Shown: one piece after another, positions 33,268 through 41,618 of the stretch
Position numbering within the stretch: the stretch's first letter is position 1
Layout: every line of letters begins with the position of its first letter
Assembly (NCBI RefSeq): GCF_005221285.1
Contig: NZ_CP039886.1
Coordinates: forward strand, 1,612,001-1,676,000
Direction of reading: 5' to 3'
Source: Neisseria flavescens
GTDB taxonomy: Bacteria > Pseudomonadota > Gammaproteobacteria > Burkholderiales > Neisseriaceae
Length of the DNA stretch: 64,000 nt
The notes under the pieces: generated by a model
What the model saw: the letters and a program-made list of their open reading frames with translations, nothing else
What the model was told of the DNA's origin: nothing
Database searches by the model: none
Program-made: the position numbers and the translations under genes

Positions 33268-34698
33268 TTACACTTGTAAGCTAGCGACAAACTGCTGTAC
33301 GGCCGGCACAGCCAAAATCAACAGCAATACCAGTACGGCTTTTTCCATACGGTTGAACTGACAACTTCCGTAGTGTTTCTTTTGCGAATAGAGAAACAGC
33401 AATACGCCGGGCAAATAGAGCAAGACTGAAAGCAGCAAATATTCCGTGCCTGCCGCATAGACAATCCAAGCCGCATAAAGCGTTGCTGCCGCGCCGATAA
33501 GACGGTATTTTGCCGCAGCCTTTTGTGTCAGCGATAATTTGAGCAGATATGCACCAATTAACAGATACGGTATCAAAATCATGGAAGTCGATACCATCAG
33601 CAAGGCAGAATAATCCTCACCTTTTAACCACACCAGCAATAGGCACAACTGCACGGTCAAGGTGGTAAACATCAACGAACCCTGCGGCACTTCGTTTTTA
33701 TTCAACGGGATAAACGATTTTGGAAATGCACCGTTTCTCGCACCCATGTGCGGAATCTCGGTCGCATACAGCGTCCAGCTTAAATAAGACGACAGCACAG
33801 ACACAATCAGGCAGAAAGAAATCAGCACTTTACCCCAAGGGCCGACCATGTGCGCCAACACGCCCGCCATAGACGGATTAGCCATTGCTGCAATATCCAC
33901 ACGAGGCAAAATGCCTTGAGCCAAGACAGTAATTGCCACATACATCGCCAGCGTCAAGCTGACTCCGATAATGGTTGCCCGACCGACATCAGCACGACTT
34001 CGCGCATGCTTGGACAAAACCGCCGCACCCTCAATACCGGTAAACACCCACAGCGTAATCAGCATTGTGTTTTTCACCTGCGTCATCAGGCTGACATCAG
34101 GATTTTCAGGCGTAGCAAGGCTTGCCCCTGTCCAATCGGACATAAACACTTCGGTTTGAAAGAAATAGGCTGCCATACCGATAAATAAAATCAGCGGAAA
34201 TACTTTGACTGCTGTCGCAATCAGGTTCACTCCTGCCGCTTCTTTAATACCGCGCACCACCAACCAGTAAATCAGCCATACAATTACCGATTCACCGACA
34301 AAAGCAGCAAATGTGTTGCCTTTACCGAAAATCACGCTGTCCGGCGTATCGACAAATCCACCTACTGCTTCAAACGCAACCACCAAATAGCCGACAATAC
34401 CGACCGTGGTGCAAAGCCAATAGCCCCACGCTGAGAAAAAACCCATCAAATCGCCGAAGCCGTCGCGGGCGTACGTATAAATACCGCCATCCAATTCGGG
34501 CTTAAGTTTGGACAAGGCCGAAAATGACAGGCCGAGAAAGATAATGCCCACACCGGTAATCAGCCAGCCCAGCAGCAAAGCCTGCGAACCTGCAACGGCA
34601 GCCATATTCTGCGGCAGGCTGAAAATACCCGAACCAATCATGGAACTGATAACCAAGGCCGTCAGCGCGACCAAGCCGATTTGAGATTTTTGCGACAT
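33268..34698 (-). CDS. APC-family basic amino-acid antiporter (ArcD-like)
   Basis: The 476-residue inner-membrane transporter has about 12-13 hydrophobic segments. 'ISSMIGSGIFSLPQNMA' is the substrate-binding unwound helix of the APC superfamily and 'GGIYTYARDGFGDLMGFFSA' is typical of the arginine/ornithine and related basic amino-acid antiporters. Exchange of arginine and ornithine is the most likely function but is inferred; no arc deiminase genes lie beside it here. Convergent with the rhodanese gene. Confidence 0.87.
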   Translation of the reverse strand: MSQKSQIGLVALTALVISSMIGSGIFSLPQNMAAVAGSQALLLGWLITGVGIIFLGLSFSALSKLKPELDGGIYTYARDGFGDLMGFFSAWGYWLCTTVGIVGYLVVAFEAVGGFVDTPDSVIFGKGNTFAAFVGESVIVWLIYWLVVRGIKEAAGVNLIATAVKVFPLILFIGMAAYFFQTEVFMSDWTGASLATPENPDVSLMTQVKNTMLITLWVFTGIEGAAVLSKHARSRADVGRATIIGVSLTLAMYVAITVLAQGILPRVDIAAMANPSMAGVLAHMVGPWGKVLISFCLIVSVLSSYLSWTLYATEIPHMGARNGAFPKSFIPLNKNEVPQGSLMFTTLTVQLCLLLVWLKGEDYSALLMVSTSMILIPYLLIGAYLLKLSLTQKAAAKYRLIGAAATLYAAWIVYAAGTEYLLLSVLLYLPGVLLFLYSQKKHYGSCQFNRMEKAVLVLLLILAVPAVQQFVASLQV

Positions 34699-34796
34699 AT
34701 TTATTCCTGATTTTTATAATTATGTGTTTGTGAAGCGACGGCATTACCGGCTTTTTTAGCCTGTTCTAACCGTATCAAAATATTATGCAGCCACTT

Positions 34797-35684
34797 TCAG
34801 ACGGCCTTAAATCCTTGCGCCAACGCACGGATATGTTCAGGTGCGATACCGCAGCACCCGCCGATGATTTCAGCACCCAAATCCGCCCATTTCCTCGCCC
34901 ACGCCAAATAATTTTCCGGCGTAGCATCGGCACGAATCGGATCCAAACCGTCGTTGGCCTCGTTCATCTGTCCTTGTACCGGTTCAAATGCATTGGCGTA
35001 AACACCCAGTTTCAGACGGCCTTGGGCTTCATGTGCCACTTTCAAAGCTTCCGCCATCACTTCAGGCTGACTGCAATTGAACAACATTGCCGCCGCACCT
35101 ATCTCTACCGCGAAATCCGCCGCTTCGTGCACGTTTTCTCCCGAACGCAACACCGGTACATCATGCGGCATCGTATCTTCCAAAGTAAACGACACCCAAA
35201 ACGGCTTACCATCATCAGGCAGACTACTGCGCCAGAAACGCGCTTCTTCCAAGCTGGATACGGTTTCTGCCAACCAAATATCAGCAAACGGCATCAAACC
35301 CGATATTAAAGGGCGCGCCAAAGCAGGTGCGACTTGTTTGTCAAACAAGTCAGGGCGGTAAGAACCGAACAACGGCGGCAGGCTTGCGGCTACTTTTGCA
35401 GCAGTCCCGCTTTGTTCCACCGCTTCACGCGCCAAACGGCCGGCCTGCCTTGCCCATTCGGCAGCTCGAGCATCAAAGCGCTCCTGCCCGATATGAAACG
35501 GAACAAGCGCATAGCTGTTGGTCGTAACTACTTGTGCGCCTGCGCGAAGAAAGTCCAAATGCGTTTCGCGTACAATCTCCGGCGTTTCCATCAAAGCCAA
35601 AGCAGACCATTCCGGCTGACGAAACGGTGCGCCGCGCCGATGCAGTTCACGCCCCATTCCGCCGTCTAAAATCGTTACCGTCAT
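34797..35684 (-). CDS. mmuM: Homocysteine S-methyltransferase-family protein
   Basis: The 295-residue TIM-barrel enzyme methylates homocysteine to methionine from S-methylmethionine or SAM. Zinc-binding cysteines are seen in 'LFNCSQPE' and the paired 'IIGGCCGIAP'. It starts 'MTVTILDGGMGRELHRRG', the standard MmuM opening. The stop codon (TGA) is part of an uptake sequence. It stands alone downstream of the antiporter on the same strand; a link to amino-acid uptake is plausible but not shown. Confidence 0.87.
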   Translation of the reverse strand: MTVTILDGGMGRELHRRGAPFRQPEWSALALMETPEIVRETHLDFLRAGAQVVTTNSYALVPFHIGQERFDARAAEWARQAGRLAREAVEQSGTAAKVAASLPPLFGSYRPDLFDKQVAPALARPLISGLMPFADIWLAETVSSLEEARFWRSSLPDDGKPFWVSFTLEDTMPHDVPVLRSGENVHEAADFAVEIGAAAMLFNCSQPEVMAEALKVAHEAQGRLKLGVYANAFEPVQGQMNEANDGLDPIRADATPENYLAWARKWADLGAEIIGGCCGIAPEHIRALAQGFKAV

Positions 35685-35789
35685 GATCGACCTCCAGTGA
35701 TGATTTTTTTAAAATCGCCATTCTACGCTTTTTTAACTCCTTACCTTTAATCTATAAAGAATTAAACTTATGCAGTTTTGTTATATAAA

Positions 35790-35820
35790 AGGCCGTCTGA
35801 AACTGGGTTTCAGACGGCCT
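35790..35820 (-). terminator. Paired-DUS terminator of the secreted-protein gene
   Basis: AGGCCGTCTGAA (35790-35801) and TTCAGACGGCCT (35809-35820), 7 bases beyond the stop at 35827. Confidence 0.85.
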
Positions 35821-35826
35821 TTGCGA

Positions 35827-36519
35827 TTATTTCACAAACCGTGCATCTGCCATAAACGGCCGTGTAGCCGCCGGTTTGGCGGAATAAAAGCGGGAGAAAG
35901 TGCTGTCGATTTTGGTCTGTATCGGTTTACCGTCCAATGTTGCCGATGCTTCCAATTTCACGCCACCGCCACTGGTTTCGCCCAATTTCATATTTGGGAG
36001 CATCAGTTTGGCAATATTGAGTTTCACATTTTCCACTTTGGCATCGGGAGACATCAGCTGTTTGCCGACGGGGCGGATTTTCTCACCCTCATCATGAGGC
36101 GCGGCACCACTGTTGTCATCAACCACGCCGATATTAATCAATCGTGCAGACGCCAAATCCATCTTGCCGTTTTTAACCGGAATACCGACAAACAGTTTTA
36201 CGCCGCGATGAATGAACGTATTGTCCCGCCACTGAGTTTGGCCTTCTTTCGGCGGTTTAGTTTCTGCCGCCACCGAATAAGTGCGGCCCATAATCATCAA
36301 TTTATAACCCGGAATTTTTTTCGCACTCAATCCATCGGTAATGTCTTCGACCAGTTGCGGCGCAGTCAGAGTTTCGTTTGCCAAAATACGGGCTGAAGTT
36401 TCTGCCAGATGGGCGGGCTTGCCGTCTATGGTCAATGCCTGTTCATGGCCGAAATCAGACGCAAATGCAGGTATAGCGGTCAGTGCGGCGGCCAATGCCA
36501 GAATACGGATAGTTTTCAT
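35827..36519 (-). CDS. Secreted/periplasmic protein of unknown function
   Basis: The 230-residue protein starts with a clear Sec signal peptide (charged 'MKTIR', hydrophobic 'ILALAAALTAIP', cleavage after 'AFA'). The mature part is soluble and rich in beta-strand-forming stretches, with 'YKLMIMGRTYSVAAETKPP' and 'GKMDLASARLINIGVVDD'; no motif or cysteine was recognised. It has no lipobox. It lies alone between mmuM and the prophage left border. I do not recognise the family. Confidence 0.75.
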   Translation of the reverse strand: MKTIRILALAAALTAIPAFASDFGHEQALTIDGKPAHLAETSARILANETLTAPQLVEDITDGLSAKKIPGYKLMIMGRTYSVAAETKPPKEGQTQWRDNTFIHRGVKLFVGIPVKNGKMDLASARLINIGVVDDNSGAAPHDEGEKIRPVGKQLMSPDAKVENVKLNIAKLMLPNMKLGETSGGGVKLEASATLDGKPIQTKIDSTFSRFYSAKPAATRPFMADARFVK

Positions 36520-36646
36520 TGCAGACTCCTGATAAAAGTATAATTGGGTTGATTACCCGATAAAATCCGGGCGATATTGATAGGAGTCGATATTTTTATA
36601 TAAATGATATAGATTATTAAGAATATTTGTTCTTTAAAAATAAAAA

Positions 36647-36677
36647 AGGCCGTCTGAAACCCAGTTTCAGACGGCCT
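36647..36677. terminator. Paired-DUS hairpin at the prophage left border
   Basis: AGGCCGTCTGAA (36647-36658) and TTCAGACGGCCT (36666-36677). It is the last chromosomal marker before sequence that belongs to the prophage. Confidence 0.75.
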
Positions 36678-36721
36678 TATATATTGCGTTCCATCAGGGG
36701 CGCATATTCTTAATTCTTGTA

Positions 36722-36753
36722 AAGCCCCTTAACTCTAGCCAGTGAAGGGGCTT
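36722..36753 (+). other. Perfect 9-bp hairpin in front of the first phage gene
   Basis: AAGCCCCTT (36722-36730) and AAGGGGCTT (36745-36753) with a 14-base loop, ending a few bases before ATG 36758. The right arm includes the AAGGGG that could serve as ribosome-binding site, so folding might hide it. Could also be an origin or packaging element. Confidence 0.55.
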
Positions 36754-36757
36754 AATC

Positions 36758-36988
36758 ATGTTTATTTTCTATACCGTCAATCCCGAACCCTTATCTTTCC
36801 CGAAAGCATACATCTTGAAAGTGTTCAGGGATAAAGACAACGAATCCCAATGCATCAAAACAGTTTGTTTTCCTATCCGCAATCCGACTTTGAAACAAAA
36901 AACCGAAAACGAAGCGTATGAATGCGGCAGATTGTTTGTAAAAGAACTGATGGATAAGGAATGCAACCATGAAAGCCTTGGCAGATAA
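36758..36988 (+). CDS. Small phage protein of unknown function
   Basis: A 76-residue soluble protein at the head of the phage gene array, with AAGGGG about 8 bases before the ATG. It is not membrane-spanning and shows two cysteines (in 'SQCIKTVCFP'). It overlaps the replication gene by 20 bases. Position is like the small first frame found before the replication gene in related Neisseria phages; function unknown. Confidence 0.65.
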   Translation: MFIFYTVNPEPLSFPKAYILKVFRDKDNESQCIKTVCFPIRNPTLKQKTENEAYECGRLFVKELMDKECNHESLGR

Positions 36989-38330
36989 AGCCGTGGCGGT
37001 AGGCGCAGATATGGCGGCCGCTTTAGCGGACGGCAATCCTGCGCCAACCGCCGAAGGCTGCCCCCCTAGGCTAATAGGGGGGGAGCAAAATAAAACCCCT
37101 AATCCGAAGGGTGCTGAAAAATCGGAGAACCAAGACTTCGAATTCGAATATTTCAGCCATTTCGTATCGGATGGAAAAGGCAAATTCATCGAAATACCGT
37201 TAAGAAGAGGAAGGGATGACGGCGCATTTATTGACCAAATCACTTTCACGATTCACGAAGACAGTTTACCGAAAGTAACAGGTAAAGGATTGGTATCAGA
37301 TACAGAATTTGTTGTGAAGTATAGCGAGCTGTTAGAAGAAATTTTAGGTTTTGGCATTACCCAAAAACTACCGTTCAAAGGAAAGTTTTTCTACAAAAGC
37401 TGTTACCAACTAGGACCCGATAACGTCGAATACGGAAAGGTTCATTATGGCGGTCAGCGAGAAACAATGCTGGTTGAATTGAATGGTACAGGTTGTCAGG
37501 CTGCCATACCCGGTTGGGAAAACAGACTGTATGAGTTTTTAAGTAAGTGTATACGTCCAAAAATTACCCGTGTTGATGTCGCCCATGATTTTTTCAAAGG
37601 CGAATACACACCCGATCAGGCATTACTTGATCATGATAACGGTCATTTTGACGTTCACAATATGAGGCCAAAAAGCGAATGTCGCGGTACTGCATGGCGC
37701 AATGATGATGGTAGCGGCAAAACCTTTTATGTAGGTAAACGCGGAAATTCTAAATTTACCCGCGTTTATGAGAAAGGAAAACAATTTGGCGATGTCAATA
37801 GTCCTTGGGTCAGGTTTGAAACTGAATTTAGGGCAGGCGATATAGAAATCCCCTTAGATGTTTTGCTTTATCCCGGTTCGTATCTTGGCGGTGCTTATCC
37901 GATATGTACAGGGATATTCAAAACAGAAGCCAAGCGGATGGATGCCAAGACAGAAACAGTGAATCTATCTTTCGATCACAAACTGTTCCATGCGCGTAAT
38001 CAGGTTGGAAAGATGGTTAATTTCCTTCGTGATATAGGTTGGGATGATACAAAAATTGTCGATGAACTTGTAAAAGGCATTGAAGGTTATCCCAAAGGTT
38101 TACAACCTGAACAATACGACTGTAGAGATCAGACACAAAAGATCCAGTATATACACGAAGAGCAAAAAGCAATTGATGATTTGAACATGCAAACATTACT
38201 TGATGATTTGCTTGATGAGAAAGAAACCGCATTCCCACAAGACAGGGAAAAACAGCACATTAAAGACATCGAACTCGAAGAAAAAATTATTTCAAATTTT
38301 TTAAACAGTAAAGGAAATTCAAATGTTTGA
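36969..38330 (+). CDS. Phage replication initiation protein (Rep_trans-type)
   Basis: The 453-residue protein is a rolling-circle replication initiator of the kind encoded by CTX- and MDA-type filamentous phages. 'RPKITRVDVAHDFFKGEYTP' and 'GKTFYVGKRGNSKFTRVYEKGKQ' (quoted in part) carry the conserved metal-binding and Tyr-containing blocks, with 'WVRFETEFRAGDIEIPLDVL' following. The N-terminal 45 residues are low-complexity (Ala/Pro/Gly) and span a G/C-rich perfect hairpin in the DNA (37061-37082); the true conserved domain starts near residue 50. Overlaps the next gene by eight bases. Confidence 0.87.
   Translation: MKALADKAVAVGADMAAALADGNPAPTAEGCPPRLIGGEQNKTPNPKGAEKSENQDFEFEYFSHFVSDGKGKFIEIPLRRGRDDGAFIDQITFTIHEDSLPKVTGKGLVSDTEFVVKYSELLEEILGFGITQKLPFKGKFFYKSCYQLGPDNVEYGKVHYGGQRETMLVELNGTGCQAAIPGWENRLYEFLSKCIRPKITRVDVAHDFFKGEYTPDQALLDHDNGHFDVHNMRPKSECRGTAWRNDDGSGKTFYVGKRGNSKFTRVYEKGKQFGDVNSPWVRFETEFRAGDIEIPLDVLLYPGSYLGGAYPICTGIFKTEAKRMDAKTETVNLSFDHKLFHARNQVGKMVNFLRDIGWDDTKIVDELVKGIEGYPKGLQPEQYDCRDQTQKIQYIHEEQKAIDDLNMQTLLDDLLDEKETAFPQDREKQHIKDIELEEKIISNFLNSKGNSNV
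37061..37082 (+). other. Perfect C6TA/TAG6 hairpin inside the replication gene
   Basis: CCCCCCTA (37061-37068) and TAGGGGGG (37075-37082) flank the loop GGCTAA. It lies in the poorly conserved N-terminal coding part of rep and could be a nick site or single-strand origin of rolling-circle replication. Confidence 0.5.
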
Positions 38331-38634
38331 GCAAAGCCAAGTAACCACATATTCAGCAACCTTTTTGGGCGCAAAACAATTTAAAGGCGAAATCGACGGT
38401 AACAAAATCGATTCATGCACCGTTTTAGTAGCCAGCCCCATGCCTTCAAACGGCAATGCCGTGGGCTTTACCGCGGCAAGCATTAAATTTGGCGATAGCC
38501 ATAATTTTGAAAAGCTGAAAAATCTTAAATTCCCATGCGCGGTTGATGTAACTGTTGCCATGGAATCAACCGGTAAAGGTCTTGTTCCAAAATTGCTTTC
38601 TTTTCAAGTTAAAGGCGCAACGCCCAAAGCATAA
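38323..38634 (+). CDS. Small phage protein, candidate ssDNA-binding protein
   Basis: A 103-residue soluble protein directly after rep, overlapping it by eight bases (ATGTTTGA). This is the place of the single-stranded DNA-binding protein (gene V) in filamentous phages. Size and a beta-rich sequence fit an OB-like fold ('KGEIDGNKIDSCTVLVA', 'FPCAVDVTVAMESTGKGLVP'). No diagnostic motif was seen, so the role is inferred from order and size. Confidence 0.6.
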   Translation: MFEQSQVTTYSATFLGAKQFKGEIDGNKIDSCTVLVASPMPSNGNAVGFTAASIKFGDSHNFEKLKNLKFPCAVDVTVAMESTGKGLVPKLLSFQVKGATPKA

Positions 38635-38647
38635 GAAAGGCTGAATC

Positions 38648-38851
38648 ATGAGTAAGTATCAGCAAAAATTTATTGTTCAAGAACTCGAAAATCATGAATT
38701 CATCTATCCTGATCCATTCGGTGATATTGGCTTTACGCCCAACATTAAATCTGCCGGTACGTATGAAAGCTATGAAGACGCTTTCAGTTCAGCGATTGAG
38801 GAAATCGGCGGAGAATTTTTAATTTTCAGTTTTTATACAAAAGAAGATTAA
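38648..38851 (+). CDS. Small acidic phage protein of unknown function
   Basis: A 67-residue acidic protein ('YESYEDAFSSAIEEIGGEF') with an AAGG site before its ATG, 13 bases after the preceding gene. No membrane segment. It lies in the phage array between the replication and the coat modules. Unknown function. Confidence 0.6.
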   Translation: MSKYQQKFIVQELENHEFIYPDPFGDIGFTPNIKSAGTYESYEDAFSSAIEEIGGEFLIFSFYTKED

Positions 38852-38865
38852 GTTTAAGAGGCTCG

Positions 38866-38898
38866 GCGGGCGGTCTCTAAAACCTTCACATAGCCCGC
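38866..38898 (+). other. Hairpin between replication and coat modules
   Basis: GCGGGC (38866-38871) and GCCCGC (38893-38898) with a 21-base loop, followed by T-rich sequence before the coat gene. Possible central terminator of the phage, of the kind that separates expression modules. Confidence 0.45.
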
Positions 38899-38935
38899 AA
38901 ACATATTTTTTAAACATTTTTTAAAGGAAAACATC

Positions 38936-39154
38936 ATGAAGTTGATGAACTCTTGCCGTAAATACGGCGCAAAACTGGCCGTTGTTGCCGCTGCTCCTCT
39001 GGCTTTATCCACATCTGCCTATGCCGCTTTGCCCGAAGCCGCAAAAACAGGTATTGAATCAGCGAAAGCCGACGGCCTTGAAGCCGGTTGGTTGGTAGTC
39101 GGTGTATTTGCTGCCCTGTTCGTGATTGCCATCGTGAAACGCTTGTTGCGATAA
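38936..39154 (+). CDS. Major coat protein (pVIII-like)
   Basis: The 72-residue protein has a 30-residue signal peptide ending 'STSAYA', giving a mature protein of about 42 residues: an amphipathic N-terminal part ('ALPEAAKTGIESAKADG'), one membrane helix ('WLVVGVFAALFVIAIV') and a positively charged tail 'KRLLR'. This is the architecture of filamentous-phage major coat proteins. AAAGGAAAAC precedes the ATG. Its last 25 residues closely resemble the C-terminus of the next gene product. Confidence 0.85.
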   Translation: MKLMNSCRKYGAKLAVVAAAPLALSTSAYAALPEAAKTGIESAKADGLEAGWLVVGVFAALFVIAIVKRLLR

Positions 39155-39166
39155 AAGGTAATTAAG

Positions 39167-39442
39167 ATGTACTACCAAGTTGGGAATAAATGTCTTGAGC
39201 AAAGCCAAGCTGAAAACGTCTATTTCAGCTTGGTAGTACCTCAAATAACACAAGACGGCAAAATCATCAAACCTGAGTACAACGGCACATTATGGAAACT
39301 GAACGGACAGACGATTAAAGCTGATTTACCCAAATGCGACCCTGCCGATAATCTGAAAAGCGGTTTAGATACAGGATGGCTTTTATTCGGCGTGATGGCA
39401 TCGGTTTATTTCGTATCCATTTTGAAAAGGGTACTTAAATGA
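39167..39442 (+). CDS. Second coat-like phage protein without a signal peptide
   Basis: A 91-residue protein whose N-terminal 60 residues are polar, with cysteines at residues 9 and 57. Its C-terminal 25 residues ('GLDTGWLLFGVMASVYFVSI' then 'LKRVLK') align position by position with the tail of the preceding major coat protein. It lacks a cleavable signal. It may be a minor coat protein that packs into the same helical lattice. 12 bases separate it from the coat gene; it overlaps the next small frame by ATGA. Confidence 0.7.
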   Translation: MYYQVGNKCLEQSQAENVYFSLVVPQITQDGKIIKPEYNGTLWKLNGQTIKADLPKCDPADNLKSGLDTGWLLFGVMASVYFVSILKRVLK

Positions 39443-39510
39443 TGGATTACTATTTTTACTTGGGTCTTGTAGTACCTGTTTTGATAGGGGCAATTTTATT
39501 TAAGGATTGA
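39439..39510 (+). CDS. 23-residue membrane protein, candidate minor coat (pVII/pIX-like)
   Basis: ATGA overlap with the previous stop. The peptide begins MMDYYFYLGLVVPVLIG and ends 'LFKD': one hydrophobic helix with a lysine/aspartate end, the size and shape of filamentous-phage tip proteins pVII and pIX. Too short for homology; the call rests on overlap, topology and position. Confidence 0.55.
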   Translation: MMDYYFYLGLVVPVLIGAILFKD

Positions 39511-39569
39511 TACCCTATTCGGGTAATGGCAGAATCTAACTTTCAGCAACCATTACGAAAGTTAGTATT

Positions 39570-39878
39570 ATGAAACCGTTTATTACAGAAGCCCAATTAG
39601 CACTTTTTAAATATCAAGCAGAATCTAAATATTTTGGCAGAACATTTGCAATTATTTTTTCAGAAGAAATTTTAGAATTTTCTAAAAAAAATAAATTTAT
39701 GATCATTGAACAGATTCAATGGTTTTTAAATAGAAAAATATCTAATGACGTTTGGAAAATATATTTTAATGATGATTCTGTTTTGTATATAAAGATTCAT
39801 AATTTAAAGGCAGATTATCGTGATATTGAAATCCAAACTTTTGATTTTAATCCCAATTCTAGCGATATTTTCAAATAG
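39570..39878 (+). CDS. AT-rich phage-borne protein of unknown function
   Basis: A 102-residue soluble protein, Lys/Ile/Phe/Asn-rich, much more AT-rich than the genes around it. It overlaps the start of the TspB-like gene by about 59 bases. Its position, between the coat genes and the adsorption protein, is where accessory genes may be carried. Nothing in the sequence identifies it; superinfection immunity is one guess only. Confidence 0.5.
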   Translation: MKPFITEAQLALFKYQAESKYFGRTFAIIFSEEILEFSKKNKFMIIEQIQWFLNRKISNDVWKIYFNDDSVLYIKIHNLKADYRDIEIQTFDFNPNSSDIFK

Positions 39879-41322
39879 TGCTTTAGCTGAAATGCGTCAA
39901 TATCCTATTGGAAATACTCAAGTAAGATTAAGTATTGACCATTCTAAATCTGTTGTAACTGATTTTAGATTAGATGGACAAAGATTTTCAGGTCGAATTA
40001 TTGAGCCTGCAATAGTTGATTATATGCCATCAGGAGCTAGAGCTTCAGCTAAAGTACCTTTAACGCTTGAAGCTTCAGTCTCCCGAAAAGCCGTACTATC
40101 AGGCGCATTTCGCCTTGTAAAAGCAGGTGCAAAACTTGCTTTAAAAGCTGCTCCATACGTTGGAGCTGCATCATATGCATATGATGCCTATCAACTCGTA
40201 AATCCTACATTAGAATCAGCAGGTTATCATTATTCTGCAAATGCCGATACATATCTTAAAGTTTATGATAATGCGCTTTGTTTAGGTAAATTTATGAGTC
40301 AACCCGGTTATTACTCCTGTGTTGGCGTAGATTCTTCCGTAATGCTTGCTCTTTCAAAGGGGGGAAAATCAGCAAAAGATGCTCAAACCCTCCTAACAAT
40401 GCAAGTTCAATCCGACTATGAAAAAATTCATAAAGGTTTAATGGATCAATATTTCGGGGATGAATATGCTAGAACGTCTCCAAAATGTAGATGGAATGGC
40501 TGGGGGGTTAGTTGCCATATTCAAACCTTATCAATTGCATATGGTTTTATAAAAAATTACAGCGAAGAACTTACTCCCGATAAGTTTTTAGAAATTGCTA
40601 CAAATACAATAGATTCAAATCCTACCCCTTTTGTTGAAGGAACTGGCAAACCTGAATATAAAGAAAATATCAAAGTTCCTGCCGGTACAGTCGTAACCAT
40701 TGGCCCTGTAACCCCTGAAAACGGTAAGCCGGTGCAAATTACCATAACTTTCGGTCAAGATTCAAACGGCAATACAACGGCAAATGTTTCAACAACTCAA
40801 CGACCTGATCTTGATCCAGGTAGCCCAGAAGCACCTAAATCTAAACCTGACGGTAATCCCGACAGTAATCCCGATGGAAAGCCCGATAAAAAACCTGACG
40901 GTAATCCCGATGATAAGCCTGATAAACGTCCAGATGATAAACCTGATCCGGATGATGATCCATCTGATAAAGATAAAAGAAAAGAAGATAAAAAAGATGA
41001 TAAGAAAGAAGAATCAAAAGGCTTACTTTGTGATTTTTTTCCAGACATTTTAGCCTGTGACAAAATGGGCAAACCTGAAAAAGGTATGTTTGATGATATT
41101 AAAATTCCACAGGTAACTGATGAAAAAACGTGGGATAGTGACAATTTCTTGCCGCCAAATGGCGTTTGTCCTCAACCCAAAAGTTTCAACATTTGGGGAA
41201 GACCGGTACAAATAAGTTATGAACCGCTCTGCGTTTTCATGGAAAAAGTTCGTTTTGCCGTTCTACTTGGATTCATTATTATGTCTGCCTTTATCGTTTT
41301 CGGCTCTTTGAGAAAGGGATAA
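39820..41322 (+). CDS. tspB: TspB-like phage protein (pIII-type adsorption/tip protein)
   Basis: A 500-residue secreted, membrane-anchored protein: Sec signal peptide (1-23, ending 'NSALA'), a globular N-terminal part (24-300), a Pro/Asp/Lys-rich linker (about 330-400) built on PDGNPD-type repeats, a cysteine-containing C-terminal domain and one final membrane helix ('FAVLLGFIIMSAFIVFGSL'). This is the layout of phage pIII and of meningococcal TspB, which is encoded by MDA-type prophages and reported to bind IgG. The start is GTG at 39820, inside the preceding gene; TTG 39826 is an alternative. Confidence 0.85.
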   Translation: MILKSKLLILIPILAIFSNSALAEMRQYPIGNTQVRLSIDHSKSVVTDFRLDGQRFSGRIIEPAIVDYMPSGARASAKVPLTLEASVSRKAVLSGAFRLVKAGAKLALKAAPYVGAASYAYDAYQLVNPTLESAGYHYSANADTYLKVYDNALCLGKFMSQPGYYSCVGVDSSVMLALSKGGKSAKDAQTLLTMQVQSDYEKIHKGLMDQYFGDEYARTSPKCRWNGWGVSCHIQTLSIAYGFIKNYSEELTPDKFLEIATNTIDSNPTPFVEGTGKPEYKENIKVPAGTVVTIGPVTPENGKPVQITITFGQDSNGNTTANVSTTQRPDLDPGSPEAPKSKPDGNPDSNPDGKPDKKPDGNPDDKPDKRPDDKPDPDDDPSDKDKRKEDKKDDKKEESKGLLCDFFPDILACDKMGKPEKGMFDDIKIPQVTDEKTWDSDNFLPPNGVCPQPKSFNIWGRPVQISYEPLCVFMEKVRFAVLLGFIIMSAFIVFGSLRKG

Positions 41323-41323
41323 T

Positions 41324-41614
41324 ATGCCGCTGCTCGCCGGATTGATTCCTCTTTTAGGAATCCTGTTAAAAATGCTCATTGTCAGAATAATTATTGCTAC
41401 TGGCATGACGTTTGTGACATATGCAGGCTATATGATTGCGCTAAACAAATTTAAGGATTACACCCTAAATGCCATAAATTCCATGTCGTCTGATATTCTT
41501 AATTTACTTTTAATCGGTGGTTTTGGCCAAGGTCTCGGTTATTTATTCGGTGCATTCAGTTTTTATATTGGAATGAATACATTAAGTAAATTAACTTTTG
41601 TTATGCCAAGGTAG
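41324..41614 (+). CDS. DUF2523-type phage membrane protein (pVI-like)
   Basis: A 96-residue very hydrophobic protein with three probable membrane segments. It starts two bases after the TspB-like stop and lies directly before zot, the place of gene VI in filamentous phages. The DUF2523 family is typical of this location. It is probably the structural partner of the tip protein. Confidence 0.8.
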   Translation: MPLLAGLIPLLGILLKMLIVRIIIATGMTFVTYAGYMIALNKFKDYTLNAINSMSSDILNLLLIGGFGQGLGYLFGAFSFYIGMNTLSKLTFVMPR

Positions 41615-41618
41615 CCTT

